Positions 7,501 to 13,714 of a stretch of DNA of 13,764 nucleotides are shown here, piece after piece (position 1 is the first letter of the stretch; every line of letters starts with the position of its first letter). This stretch comes from Clostridiales bacterium UBA4039. GTDB taxonomy: Bacteria > Bacillota > Clostridia > Lachnospirales > Vallitaleaceae. The DNA lies in assembly GCA_002382805.1 (NCBI GenBank), contig DGAD01000038.1:1-13764 (forward strand), given 5' to 3'. The notes beneath the pieces are model-generated. The model saw only the letters and a list, made by a program, of their open reading frames with translations. It was not told where the DNA came from and made no database searches. The position numbers and the translations under genes were made by a program.

Positions 7501-9121
7501 GCTTGACTCCATTCTTTATTCGCATCAAAATAATTAGGGCAATCATGCTGACTCCAACAATCAGCAACGAGTAGACGCTGGCTTCATGAATCATCTCATC
7601 TCCTGCATAGGTAAATACTCTAGTTGCCAATGTATCAAAATTAAATGGTCGTAAAATCAATGTCAATGGCAACTCCTTGATTACATCTACAAATGTTAGA
7701 ATGGCAGCACTGACAAATGCAGGTTTTAACATAGGATAATCGACATAATAGAAGGTTTGCCATTCTCCTCGACCAAGAAGTTTACTCGCTTCATAATAGT
7801 TTTTTCCCATTTTACTAAATCCAGATTCAATATTGTTATATCCAATGGCCATAAATCGAATCGTCAATGCGAAAACGAGGACTATAACACTTCCTGAAAG
7901 AAAAAGACTTTTTAGGCCTAGAGTATTATATATGCCTGCCAAGCTCCGATCAAGTGCGACAAAGGAGACAAAAACAGCAATGGCAATAATCGACGCCGGA
8001 ATGGAATACCCCAAAATAACAATCCGAGAATATATTTTTGATAAGAATCCTGGCTTCAGACGATGTAAATTTCCAATCAATATACCGCTGATAATAACAA
8101 AAACAGTTACCAAAACCCCCACGAATAACGTATTCGTCATAATAGAAGCAAAACGACGCATGACCGAGGTCTGTTTAGCAATCAGACTCCACCATAGTAG
8201 CTGAAGCATAGGAATCACGACAGCAACCGCTATATATAAACTTGTCACACCATAAAAAATTAGTGTATATCCTCGACTCGCCTTTCTTTTTTTACCTCGG
8301 TCGGCGACAGCTCTTGGCTGACTCAACTTCCCCCGTCCCCTAAAAAATTGTTCGATTAATAATATAATGATAACAAGGCTCATTAAACTGGCTGCTAATC
8401 GAATTGCACTATCCACATCGGATAACCCGAACCATGTCGTATAAATCGCTGTACTAAACGTTTTGATACCAAAATATTCAACCAAACCAAAATCATTAAG
8501 CACCTCCAGCATAACCAAAACAAGACCTCCCACAAGTGCACCTCTTGCCATAGGTAATATAACTCGAAAAAAAGTTTGTGTTGGTGTCTTGCCAAGTAGC
8601 AATGAAGACTCTTCAATATTTTTTGGCATACGCTCAAAGAAACCTTTGGTTACAAGCATCACATATGGCATTAGAAAGATGCCGAAAACAAAAATAGCTC
8701 CACCCATTGAGAGAATGTCAATTCGAATCGGTATTATATTTAATCGGTCTAAGATTCGGTCCAAAGTTCCAAAAGGGGTAAAGATACCTCCATATACATA
8801 GCCTGCAATATAGGGCGGTATCGCCATGGGTAAAAATAGTAAAATCTCTAAAACACCATTCCAGCGCCAGCTATATCTTGAGACGGACCAAGCAAAGAAC
8901 ACCCCAAGTATACCCGCAACAACGCTGGTTCCAAGCACTAGAATCAATGAGTTTTTAATATAATCCATCAGCACAAACTCTTTAATATGCTGCCACGCTT
9001 GTGTCGGCGGGTGAATTAATCGAACAAAGATAAACACCGAGGGCAACACAATACAAGCAATAATAATGCTGACAATGATAAAAAGGGGACTAAGTCCCCT
9101 ATCTTTTAATTTTATAAACAA
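7493..9121 (-). CDS. Ferric iron ABC transporter permease, two fused permease domains (FbpB-like)
   Basis: This 542-residue inner-membrane subunit holds two tandem binding-protein-dependent permease domains with about twelve predicted helices. Each half has an EAA-type loop that docks the ATPase: ESSLLLGKTPTQTFFRVILP (171-190) in the first half and EASKLLGRGEWQTFYYVDYP (444-463) in the second. A basic linker lies around 262-283. Fused double permeases are typical of the FbpB/ferric iron family. The start is a TTG directly after the TAA stop of the binding protein gene, with AGGGTGG in the end of that gene as ribosome binding site; the first in-frame ATG is not until codon 52. A terminator-like hairpin occupies codons 8-13. 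Iron specificity is inferred from the binding protein and promoter. Confidence 0.92.
   Translation of the reverse strand: MFIKLKDRGLSPLFIIVSIIIACIVLPSVFIFVRLIHPPTQAWQHIKEFVLMDYIKNSLILVLGTSVVAGILGVFFAWSVSRYSWRWNGVLEILLFLPMAIPPYIAGYVYGGIFTPFGTLDRILDRLNIIPIRIDILSMGGAIFVFGIFLMPYVMLVTKGFFERMPKNIEESSLLLGKTPTQTFFRVILPMARGALVGGLVLVMLEVLNDFGLVEYFGIKTFSTAIYTTWFGLSDVDSAIRLAASLMSLVIIILLIEQFFRGRGKLSQPRAVADRGKKRKASRGYTLIFYGVTSLYIAVAVVIPMLQLLWWSLIAKQTSVMRRFASIMTNTLFVGVLVTVFVIISGILIGNLHRLKPGFLSKIYSRIVILGYSIPASIIAIAVFVSFVALDRSLAGIYNTLGLKSLFLSGSVIVLVFALTIRFMAIGYNNIESGFSKMGKNYYEASKLLGRGEWQTFYYVDYPMLKPAFVSAAILTFVDVIKELPLTLILRPFNFDTLATRVFTYAGDEMIHEASVYSLLIVGVSMIALIILMRIKNGVKHD
9080..9100 (-). terminator. Terminator-like hairpin inside the start of the permease gene (possible attenuator)
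   Basis: On the minus strand AGGGGAC-TTA-GTCCCCT forms a perfect 7-bp stem with a 3-nt loop (9100-9084), followed by five Ts (9084-9080). It lies within codons 8-13 of the permease gene, because no spacer separates that gene from the binding protein gene. It has the form of an intrinsic terminator. Partial termination or processing here would make more binding-protein mRNA than permease/ATPase mRNA. Translating ribosomes might suppress it. Confidence 0.6.
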
Positions 9122-10147
9122 TTATTGCCACCCTATTTCATTAAATATCTTAACTGCTTCTTCATTGTATTCACCTAACAATGATAAGTCAATCTCTTGA
9201 ATGTCAAAATCTCCAAAGCTTTGAAGTAATTCTGACGGTTCAACTGATGGATTGACCGGATATTCATAGTTTGCATTTGCATAATCGGATTGTGCCTTTT
9301 CACCTGTTAAGAATTCAAGTAGTGCAATGGCAGCCTCTTTATGTTTAGCATGTTGGGTCAGTGCCGCACCACTTATATTAATGTGGGTGCCGTTCGTTTC
9401 TTGATTTGGGAAGAACACACCGATTTTTTCACCCACTTCAACTTCATATTTATCTGAAGAGTTTAATAGCTTTCCTACATAATATGTATTCACAATAGCC
9501 ACATCGCCATCACCAGCAACCACTGCTTTCATTTGATCTCTATCATTTCCTTCTGGAGAACGAGCCATATTCTTAACAATACCTTGTGCCCAAGTTTTTG
9601 ATGCCTCTTCGCCATTAAGCGCAATAAACGAAGCCAACAGGGACTGATTATATATATTCCCAGATGATCTTACAAGAACACGTCCTTCCCATTCCGGATC
9701 TGTCAGTGCTTCATAAGTAGATAATTCTTGAGGTTTAACACGTTCAAGAGAATAAGCTATGATTCTAGCTCGAACCGTAAGCGCAGTCCACATATTGTCT
9801 GTTGCTCGAAGATGCTTAGGTACATTTTCTTCAACGACGGATGATACAAAAGGTTGTGTTAACCCTCTTGTACCTGCACGATATAGACGCCCTACATCTG
9901 AAGTTATCAAAAGATCTGCTTGCGTGTCTTTACCTTCATTTTCTAGTTTCTCCAAAAGCTCATCGGATCCCGCTTTAAGTACATTAACTGTAATGCCCGT
10001 TTCTTCAGTGAATTTATCATAAAGCGCCTGATCCGTATCATAATGTCTATCGGTATAAATATTAACCATATCGCCTGTATCTTGGCTACATCCAGCCAAA
10101 CCAATACTCGCTACTAAAACAAAAATTGCAAAAACAAATTTTTTCAT
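9122..10147 (-). CDS. Ferric iron-binding lipoprotein, ABC transporter substrate-binding protein (FutA/FbpA-like)
   Basis: This 341-residue extracellular solute-binding protein captures Fe3+ and delivers it to the permease. Residues 1-20 are a lipoprotein signal (MKKF start, hydrophobic core, LAGC lipobox), so the mature protein is anchored at C20. The motif YTDRHYDTD (31-39) and the segments with Y166 and NTYY (220-223) resemble the FutA family. By that comparison the iron ligands are probably H35, Y36, Y166, Y222 and Y223. The ATG has GGAGG four bases upstream. It is the first gene of the transporter operon, preceded by a strong promoter with a Fur box at the expected transcription start, and the permease gene follows directly after its stop codon. 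Confidence in iron is high; a related cation or chelate is the main alternative. Confidence 0.93.
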   Translation of the reverse strand: MKKFVFAIFVLVASIGLAGCSQDTGDMVNIYTDRHYDTDQALYDKFTEETGITVNVLKAGSDELLEKLENEGKDTQADLLITSDVGRLYRAGTRGLTQPFVSSVVEENVPKHLRATDNMWTALTVRARIIAYSLERVKPQELSTYEALTDPEWEGRVLVRSSGNIYNQSLLASFIALNGEEASKTWAQGIVKNMARSPEGNDRDQMKAVVAGDGDVAIVNTYYVGKLLNSSDKYEVEVGEKIGVFFPNQETNGTHINISGAALTQHAKHKEAAIALLEFLTGEKAQSDYANANYEYPVNPSVEPSELLQSFGDFDIQEIDLSLLGEYNEEAVKIFNEIGWQ

Positions 10148-10171
10148 TTTTCCTCCATTATATTGTGGTAT

Positions 10172-10186
10172 TGATAATAATTTTCA
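10172..10186 (-). promoter_or_regulatory. Fur box (iron-responsive operator) at the iron transporter promoter
   Basis: The 15 bp TGATAATAATTTTCA (plus strand) match the Fur 7-1-7 consensus TGATAAT-N-ATTATCA at all but one position. The site starts about seven bases downstream of the -10, at the expected transcription start. Fe2+-bound Fur would block transcription there, so the transporter should be expressed in iron starvation. Confidence 0.8.
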
Positions 10187-10192
10187 TTCGCA

Positions 10193-10221
10193 ATTATAAA
10201 GGACTAACGCCTTCACGTCAA
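10193..10221 (-). promoter_or_regulatory. Sigma-A promoter of the iron transporter operon
   Basis: On the minus strand TTGACG (10221-10216) and a perfect TATAAT (10198-10193) are separated by 17 bp. The -10 is about 45 bp upstream of the lipoprotein gene's start. The -35 lies 15 bp past the stop codon of the small Cys-Cys protein gene. Confidence 0.85.
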
Positions 10222-10236
10222 GTTTTTTTAATTACA

Positions 10237-10383
10237 TTAATGAATTTTTGATTGATGTTTTTTATCTTCGGTCACTTTTTTTAGTTCACAACAATGCAGT
10301 TTGCCCTCACCATACGTGGACTTATTTTGATCTGCAATTTTATCAAGAAACGCTTTCCATCGTTTTCCAATCTTTTTCATCAT
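10237..10383 (-). CDS. Small Cys-Cys protein resembling 'LDCC motif' putative metal-binding proteins
   Basis: This short gene encodes 48 residues. The N-terminal half is a basic amphipathic helix (MMKKIGKRWKAFLDKIADQN). It is followed by a small turn, YGEGKLHCCELKK (24-36), and a charged, His-containing tail. The arrangement of a basic helix, a Gly-rich turn and an [L]xCC[x]L motif matches short Firmicutes proteins annotated as LDCC-motif putative metal-binding proteins; here His replaces the Asp (LHCCEL). The family name is from memory and no function is established. A ribosome binding site (AAGGAG) lies four bases before the ATG at 10383 and seven before a second ATG at 10380, so either may be used. 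It lies in the same direction immediately upstream of the iron transporter promoter. C31/C32 with H30 could bind a metal ion. Confidence 0.75.
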   Translation of the reverse strand: MMKKIGKRWKAFLDKIADQNKSTYGEGKLHCCELKKVTEDKKHQSKIH

Positions 10384-10462
10384 CTCACTCCTTTTTATCA
10401 CAATGATTACACTTTATTATCTCTAGAAAATATGGCACAAATATGACGCATCCTTAAAAATC

Positions 10463-10500
10463 AAAAAAACTGCTGCATATTAATCCTATGCAACAGTTTT
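10463..10500 (-). terminator. Intrinsic terminator of the DUF2089/SHOCT-like operon
   Basis: A hairpin with arms AAAACTG-C-TGCATA and TATGCA-A-CAGTTTT (one mismatch, 7-nt loop) spans 10466-10500. On the minus strand a run of Ts (10469-10463) follows. It lies about 40 bp after the stop of the SHOCT-like gene. A T-run on the other strand makes it potentially bidirectional. It separates this operon from the small Cys-Cys gene, for which I see no convincing promoter. Confidence 0.75.
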
Positions 10501-10539
10501 TCTGTGAATTTTTTTAACTACTTTTAACTACTTTATTTA

Positions 10540-10995
10540 TTAATCAACATAAATTCGAATTTGTACTAACCCAACCTCTTGATCTTGTATATCTATATTC
10601 ACAATATCAGGATTCTCCAAAATCCCCTTTTCAATGGATTCAATGATCTTTGCAAAATCCAAACCATTCAAATCAATTCCATTGTTCTTCATGGTATCTT
10701 TTGCCTCTTGTGGAATAAGTTTATCGAAGTCTCCAGCTACACTACTCAGCATTTTTACAAGACTTAATGGAATGTTCACATTAATGTTGATTTCTTCTTT
10801 TTCAACTACGACACGAATTTTTAATTTTGTGAACCCACTTTTACGAACAGATGTGTCCGCTGTTTCCTCCTGCTTATGACGATAAGAGGATTTTTTTTCT
10901 TGGGTTTCGCCTAATGCTTCAATTAAATCCAAGCCTTCCGCCGCCGTAAGTTTTCCCTCTTCAATCATTTTTAAAATACGTTCTTTGTTATTCAT
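10540..10995 (-). CDS. SHOCT-like domain protein paired with DUF2089
   Basis: This 151-residue soluble protein begins with a short helical module, ERILKMIEEGKLTAAEGLDL (5-24), like the SHOCT-like domain at the N-terminus of YvlB/LiaX-type proteins. A charged low-complexity linker (30-55) follows, then a beta-rich region with KLKIRVVVEKEEININVNIP (57-76) and a C-terminal alpha/beta part (95-151). I do not recognise an enzyme active site. The gene starts 14 bp after the DUF2089 gene, with AGGAGG ten bases before the ATG, so they are one operon. DUF2089/SHOCT-like pairs are common in Firmicutes; YvlB/LiaX relatives are linked to cell-envelope stress, but that role is not shown here. The N-terminal module also occurs at the end of the neighbouring DUF2089 protein. 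Confidence 0.82.
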   Translation of the reverse strand: MNNKERILKMIEEGKLTAAEGLDLIEALGETQEKKSSYRHKQEETADTSVRKSGFTKLKIRVVVEKEEININVNIPLSLVKMLSSVAGDFDKLIPQEAKDTMKNNGIDLNGLDFAKIIESIEKGILENPDIVNIDIQDQEVGLVQIRIYVD

Positions 10996-11009
10996 CCTTA
11001 GTCATCCTC

Positions 11010-11396
11010 CTAACTCTTTAACGCATTCAATCTTTGTGTTGCCTGTGCCGCATTGATTTTGCCTTGTTCTAGTTCACTTAAGATATGCTCTCGCTCAAGT
11101 GCTTGCTCTTGAGCGTCTACTTCTTCTTCTACATGAAACCCTAAGGCTTCAATCAAATTATTCAACTTCCCTTTTACGGTCGGGTAACTAATGCCCATTT
11201 CCCTTTCAACTTCTTTAATACTACCTTTACACTTAATAAATGTTTTTAAAAAATGTAAGTCCTCTTTTGGTAAACTGCAAAATTCACATGGATTAAATTG
11301 GCCTTCAATATTCGTATGACATTTTTGGCAACTTAGCTTTGTAATCGTTAAGCGTTCTCCACAAACTGGACATTTTCCCGGAGCATTATATTGCAT
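11010..11396 (-). CDS. DUF2089 family zinc-ribbon/HTH protein, probable transcription regulator
   Basis: This 128-residue protein starts with zinc-ribbon-like Cys pairs (C9/C12, C23/C26, C37/C40). A helix-turn-helix follows at about 57-86 (SIKEVEREMGISYPTVKGKL). It ends with a SHOCT-like helical module, EHILSELEQGKINAAQ (103-118). The layout is that of DUF2089 proteins, which are probably DNA-binding regulators; their targets are unknown to me. I chose the ATG at 11396 because GGAGG lies seven bases upstream; an in-frame start at 11426 lacks such a site. A strong promoter (TTGACA, 17 bp, TATGAT) lies 50 bp upstream. It heads a two-gene operon with the SHOCT-like gene and may control its own expression. 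Confidence 0.88.
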   Translation of the reverse strand: MQYNAPGKCPVCGERLTITKLSCQKCHTNIEGQFNPCEFCSLPKEDLHFLKTFIKCKGSIKEVEREMGISYPTVKGKLNNLIEALGFHVEEEVDAQEQALEREHILSELEQGKINAAQATQRLNALKS

Positions 11397-11444
11397 CTTG
11401 CCACCTCCATCATTTTTCTTAATCAACTGATTGTTATATAAATC

Positions 11445-11473
11445 ATCATAACCCTTTATAATTATTTTGTCAA
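11445..11473 (-). promoter_or_regulatory. Sigma-A promoter of the DUF2089/SHOCT-like operon
   Basis: On the minus strand a consensus TTGACA (11473-11468) is followed after 17 bp by TATGAT (11450-11445). The 80 bases upstream are almost pure A/T with phased A and T runs, which could act as an UP element. The rest of the gap between this promoter and the rhodanese terminator holds no gene that I can see. Confidence 0.82.
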
Positions 11474-11555
11474 TATAACACTTGATATATTTAATCTATT
11501 AATTAATTATTTTTAATTTGTTATTAATAATATTAATATTCTGATATTCTCAACT

Positions 11556-11584
11556 AAAAAAAGTAGGCGACTAAGTCGCCTACT
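11556..11584 (-). terminator. Intrinsic terminator of the rhodanese lipoprotein gene
   Basis: On the minus strand AGTAGGCGAC-TTA-GTCGCCTACT forms a perfect 10-bp stem with a 3-nt loop (11584-11562), followed by seven Ts. The TAG stop codon of the rhodanese gene is inside the 5' arm. No T-run follows on the plus strand, so it is one-directional. Confidence 0.92.
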
Positions 11585-12005
11585 TGACTATTTCATATGT
11601 CCAATCATTGATTCCGCCAAAATCATATACTTGTGTATATCCTTTTTCTACAAGATGTTTTGATGCAATTTCACTACGGTTTCCACTTCGGCAATAGACT
11701 AAGACGACTTGATCTTTATCTGGAAGTTTATCCAACTGATCTGCCAAAATCGAATCCACCGGTACAAGTGTTGCACCTTCAATATGCCCCATATCATACT
11801 CTTCTTGTGTCCGAACATCAAGAACAATGCTTTGATCGTTGATCATCTCCTTAGCCGCTTCTGGAGATATTTTTTGGTACTTGGCTTGCTGATTATTTGT
11901 ATCTTCCAAGGTTTCGTCCGGTGTATCCTGGGACGCGCATCCAGTCAAGAAAAATAATGTTAACAATAAAAATAACACTTTGAGTATTTTCATTTTTTCC
12001 ATCAC
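11580..12005 (-). CDS. Rhodanese-like domain lipoprotein
   Basis: This 141-residue protein has a lipoprotein signal with lipobox LTGC and C23 as the lipidated residue. A short polar linker leads to a single rhodanese domain (about 44-138). The active-site loop is CRSGNRS with the catalytic C105, preceded by VLDVRTQEEYDMGHIEGA, both typical of active single-domain rhodaneses. Such proteins carry sulfur as a cysteine persulfide; the extracellular, membrane-anchored location suggests handling of sulfane sulfur or redox stress outside the cell, but the substrate is unknown. The first start is GTG at 12005, eight bases after AAAGGA; ATGs at 12002 and 11993 are alternatives. It follows the ABC-F gene by 37 bp with no terminator or clear promoter between, so it is probably co-transcribed. 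It ends in a strong terminator. Confidence 0.9.
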   Translation of the reverse strand: MMEKMKILKVLFLLLTLFFLTGCASQDTPDETLEDTNNQQAKYQKISPEAAKEMINDQSIVLDVRTQEEYDMGHIEGATLVPVDSILADQLDKLPDKDQVVLVYCRSGNRSEIASKHLVEKGYTQVYDFGGINDWTYEIVK

Positions 12006-12042
12006 TACATCTTTCCTTTCTTATATTTATTCTTGTTTTAAT

Positions 12043-13479
12043 TTATTCTTTTACAATTTGATGTTGTTGAATTGTTAATCGAGCCGTTGCGATCGTATCT
12101 ACAAATTGACGGTCATGGGATACCAATAATACCGTTCGATCAAAATCCGCAATGGCCTCTTCAATAACTTCTAAGCTCGAGATATCCAGATAATTTGTCG
12201 GTTCATCAAGAATAAGCATATTAAAATCATCGAGCAATATCTTTGCAAAAGATACCTTTACTCGCTCGCCTCCACTTAGAGTCTGTACAGGCTTATATAC
12301 ACTATCTCCTCTAAATAATAACCGCGCTAAAAAGAGTCGAACAATATTTTCAGGATACACACTTGATTGCATCACATTTTCAAGAATGGTCTTATCTGTC
12401 TCAAGTATATCTAACGTTTGATTAAAGTATCCTATTTTTGCTGTTGGTGCTACATAGATCCCTTCTTCTTTGTTTAATATCATATTGATTAATGTACTTT
12501 TACCACTCCCGTTAGACCCTAAAAGTGCAACCTTTTCTCCATTTTCAATCCGAAAATTCGCATCCCGAAAAATCATTTTTTCTCCAAAGGCTTTATGAAT
12601 CCCATTTCCTTCAATCAAGATTTTACTATAGGAACGGCTTGTCTCTATGATGTCTAACTTGATTTTCTTTTGTTCTTGTGGCTTTTCTTTTTTTTCTAAA
12701 TGCTCAATGCGAGTGCGCACATTTTTAGCTGCTTTGCTCAAATTTGCTTTAGCTTTTTGTCCCCCCATTTTATGCAGCCTAGCTTCGGAGTTCCCCATAC
12801 GTTTAGGTGCACTTCGAACTTTTTTTGCTTTTGCCTTCGTTTGATCAACAACACGTTCAAGACGTTTTTTTTCATCTATATATTTTTGATATTCAAAGGC
12901 TTTGTATTGACGTTGGTGCTCTTTTTGTTCTCTATATGCAGTGTAGTTTCCATTATACTGTATAATTTGACCATCTTCAATCTCAATAATTTGGTTGCAT
13001 AGCCGATCCAGCAATGTTCTATCATGAGAAATTATTACCAATGCACCCTCATACGTTGCAAAAAAATATTCCATCGTTGCAATACTGGCTAAGTCCATAT
13101 TACTCGTCGGCTCATCTGCAAGAATAATCGTATTGGACGCATCTAGAGCTGCCGCAATTTTAAACTTGGTTTTTTCTCCGCCACTCATGGACGCCTCCCA
13201 ATCCGCTGCCACATTAAACTTTGAAGCCATTTCATAACTGATATGTTGGCTCGAAGGACCTTCAAATTGGGAGATATACCCTACTTTTCCCTTCGTATTG
13301 ACATATCCTTCATCGGCCTGAATTTTTTGACTAAGTATCTTAATCAGCGTTGACTTACCAACGCCATTTTCTCCTACAATTCCAATGCGATCACTATGCT
13401 CTATTTTAAGTTGCTCAAATTCTAAAATGCGTCGTTCTCCAAAAAACTTTTTTATTCCTTTAGCTTCAATTAAGACCAT
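12043..13479 (-). CDS. ABC-F ribosome-protection ATPase (antibiotic-resistance type, Lsa/Vga/CplR-like)
   Basis: This 478-residue cytosolic protein has two ABC ATPase domains and no membrane segments. Domain 1 has Walker A GENGVGKS (36-43), signature MSGGE (98-102) and Walker B ADEPTSNMD (121-129). Domain 2 has GSNGSGKS (321-328), LSGGE (401-405) and LDEPTNYLD (424-432); each ends with SHDR. The linker between them (about 183-280) is long, coiled and strongly basic, as in antibiotic-resistance ABC-F proteins. Those bind the ribosomal E site and insert the linker tip toward the peptidyl-transferase centre to dislodge drugs such as lincosamides, pleuromutilins and streptogramin A. The subgroup and drug range are inferred; a housekeeping ABC-F is possible but less likely given the leader. 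The ATG follows GGGAGG plus seven Ts, a ribosome binding site that is also the 3' arm of a terminator, pointing to attenuation control. Confidence 0.92.
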   Translation of the reverse strand: MVLIEAKGIKKFFGERRILEFEQLKIEHSDRIGIVGENGVGKSTLIKILSQKIQADEGYVNTKGKVGYISQFEGPSSQHISYEMASKFNVAADWEASMSGGEKTKFKIAAALDASNTIILADEPTSNMDLASIATMEYFFATYEGALVIISHDRTLLDRLCNQIIEIEDGQIIQYNGNYTAYREQKEHQRQYKAFEYQKYIDEKKRLERVVDQTKAKAKKVRSAPKRMGNSEARLHKMGGQKAKANLSKAAKNVRTRIEHLEKKEKPQEQKKIKLDIIETSRSYSKILIEGNGIHKAFGEKMIFRDANFRIENGEKVALLGSNGSGKSTLINMILNKEEGIYVAPTAKIGYFNQTLDILETDKTILENVMQSSVYPENIVRLFLARLLFRGDSVYKPVQTLSGGERVKVSFAKILLDDFNMLILDEPTNYLDISSLEVIEEAIADFDRTVLLVSHDRQFVDTIATARLTIQQHQIVKE

Positions 13480-13506
13480 AAAAAAACCTCCCTATTCATA
13501 GAGAGG
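13480..13506 (-). terminator. Leader terminator whose 3' arm is the ABC-F Shine-Dalgarno sequence (attenuator)
   Basis: On the minus strand CCTCTCTA-TGAA-TAGGGAGG forms an 8-bp stem, with one G-U pair, and a UGAA tetraloop. Seven Ts follow, running straight into the ATG at 13479. The GGGAGG of the 3' arm is the only good ribosome binding site for the gene. The hairpin can therefore both end transcription and hide the ribosome binding site. Read from the plus strand, the G-U pair becomes an A-C mismatch, so the structure suits the minus-strand transcript. Confidence 0.82.
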
Positions 13507-13579
13507 ACAGTATTATTGTATAATGACATAACAAAAATACACATATATATACTATACGTAAGCCACTTTAGTCTATGAA
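13495..13579 (-). promoter_or_regulatory. Candidate antiterminator pairing in the ABC-F leader
   Basis: The leader segment TTCATAGA (13579-13572) is exactly complementary to TCTATGAA (13502-13495), which covers the inner 5' arm and loop of the terminator hairpin. Forming this 8-bp helix would disrupt the terminator and free the ribosome binding site. Pairing is by eye only; energies were not computed. Confidence 0.45.
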
Positions 13580-13627
13580 AATACCATCCACTCTTATAAT
13601 GTAATATATTATTATCTACGGAGTGAA

Positions 13628-13666
13628 TTATAACTTCATATCGACAAGTACCTTACCTTTCTTCAT
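13628..13666 (-). CDS. Possible leader peptide of the ABC-F gene (12 codons)
   Basis: An ATG about 13 nt after the predicted transcription start opens a 12-codon frame, MKKGKVLVDMKL, ending in TAA. It lies 148 nt before the ABC-F start. The upstream Shine-Dalgarno is poor (only TAAGA), so translation is uncertain. Leader peptides where ribosomes stall on a drug are known in front of resistance ABC-F genes, and the position fits that role. I do not recognise a known stalling sequence. Confidence 0.35.
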   Translation of the reverse strand: MKKGKVLVDMKL

Positions 13667-13685
13667 ATTAAAATCTTACAACATA

Positions 13686-13714
13686 ATTATACGTGGTTTG
13701 CTCTATTTTGTCAA
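13686..13714 (-). promoter_or_regulatory. Consensus sigma-A promoter of the ABC-F/rhodanese operon
   Basis: On the minus strand perfect TTGACA (13714-13709), a 17-bp spacer and perfect TATAAT (13691-13686) are present. Transcription should start near 13679, giving a leader of about 200 nt before the ABC-F start. A full-consensus promoter in front of a terminator is a typical arrangement for attenuated genes. Confidence 0.88.

Noticed and set aside
10398..10412. Possible second Fur box before the small Cys-Cys gene
   Set aside because: The core AATCATT fits, but only 9 of 14 positions match the consensus and no clear promoter is present.
11480..11550. Dense TTAATTAATA-type repeats as an origin or recombination site
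   Set aside because: The repeats are irregular simple A/T sequence upstream of a promoter; no DnaA boxes or defined repeat units are seen.
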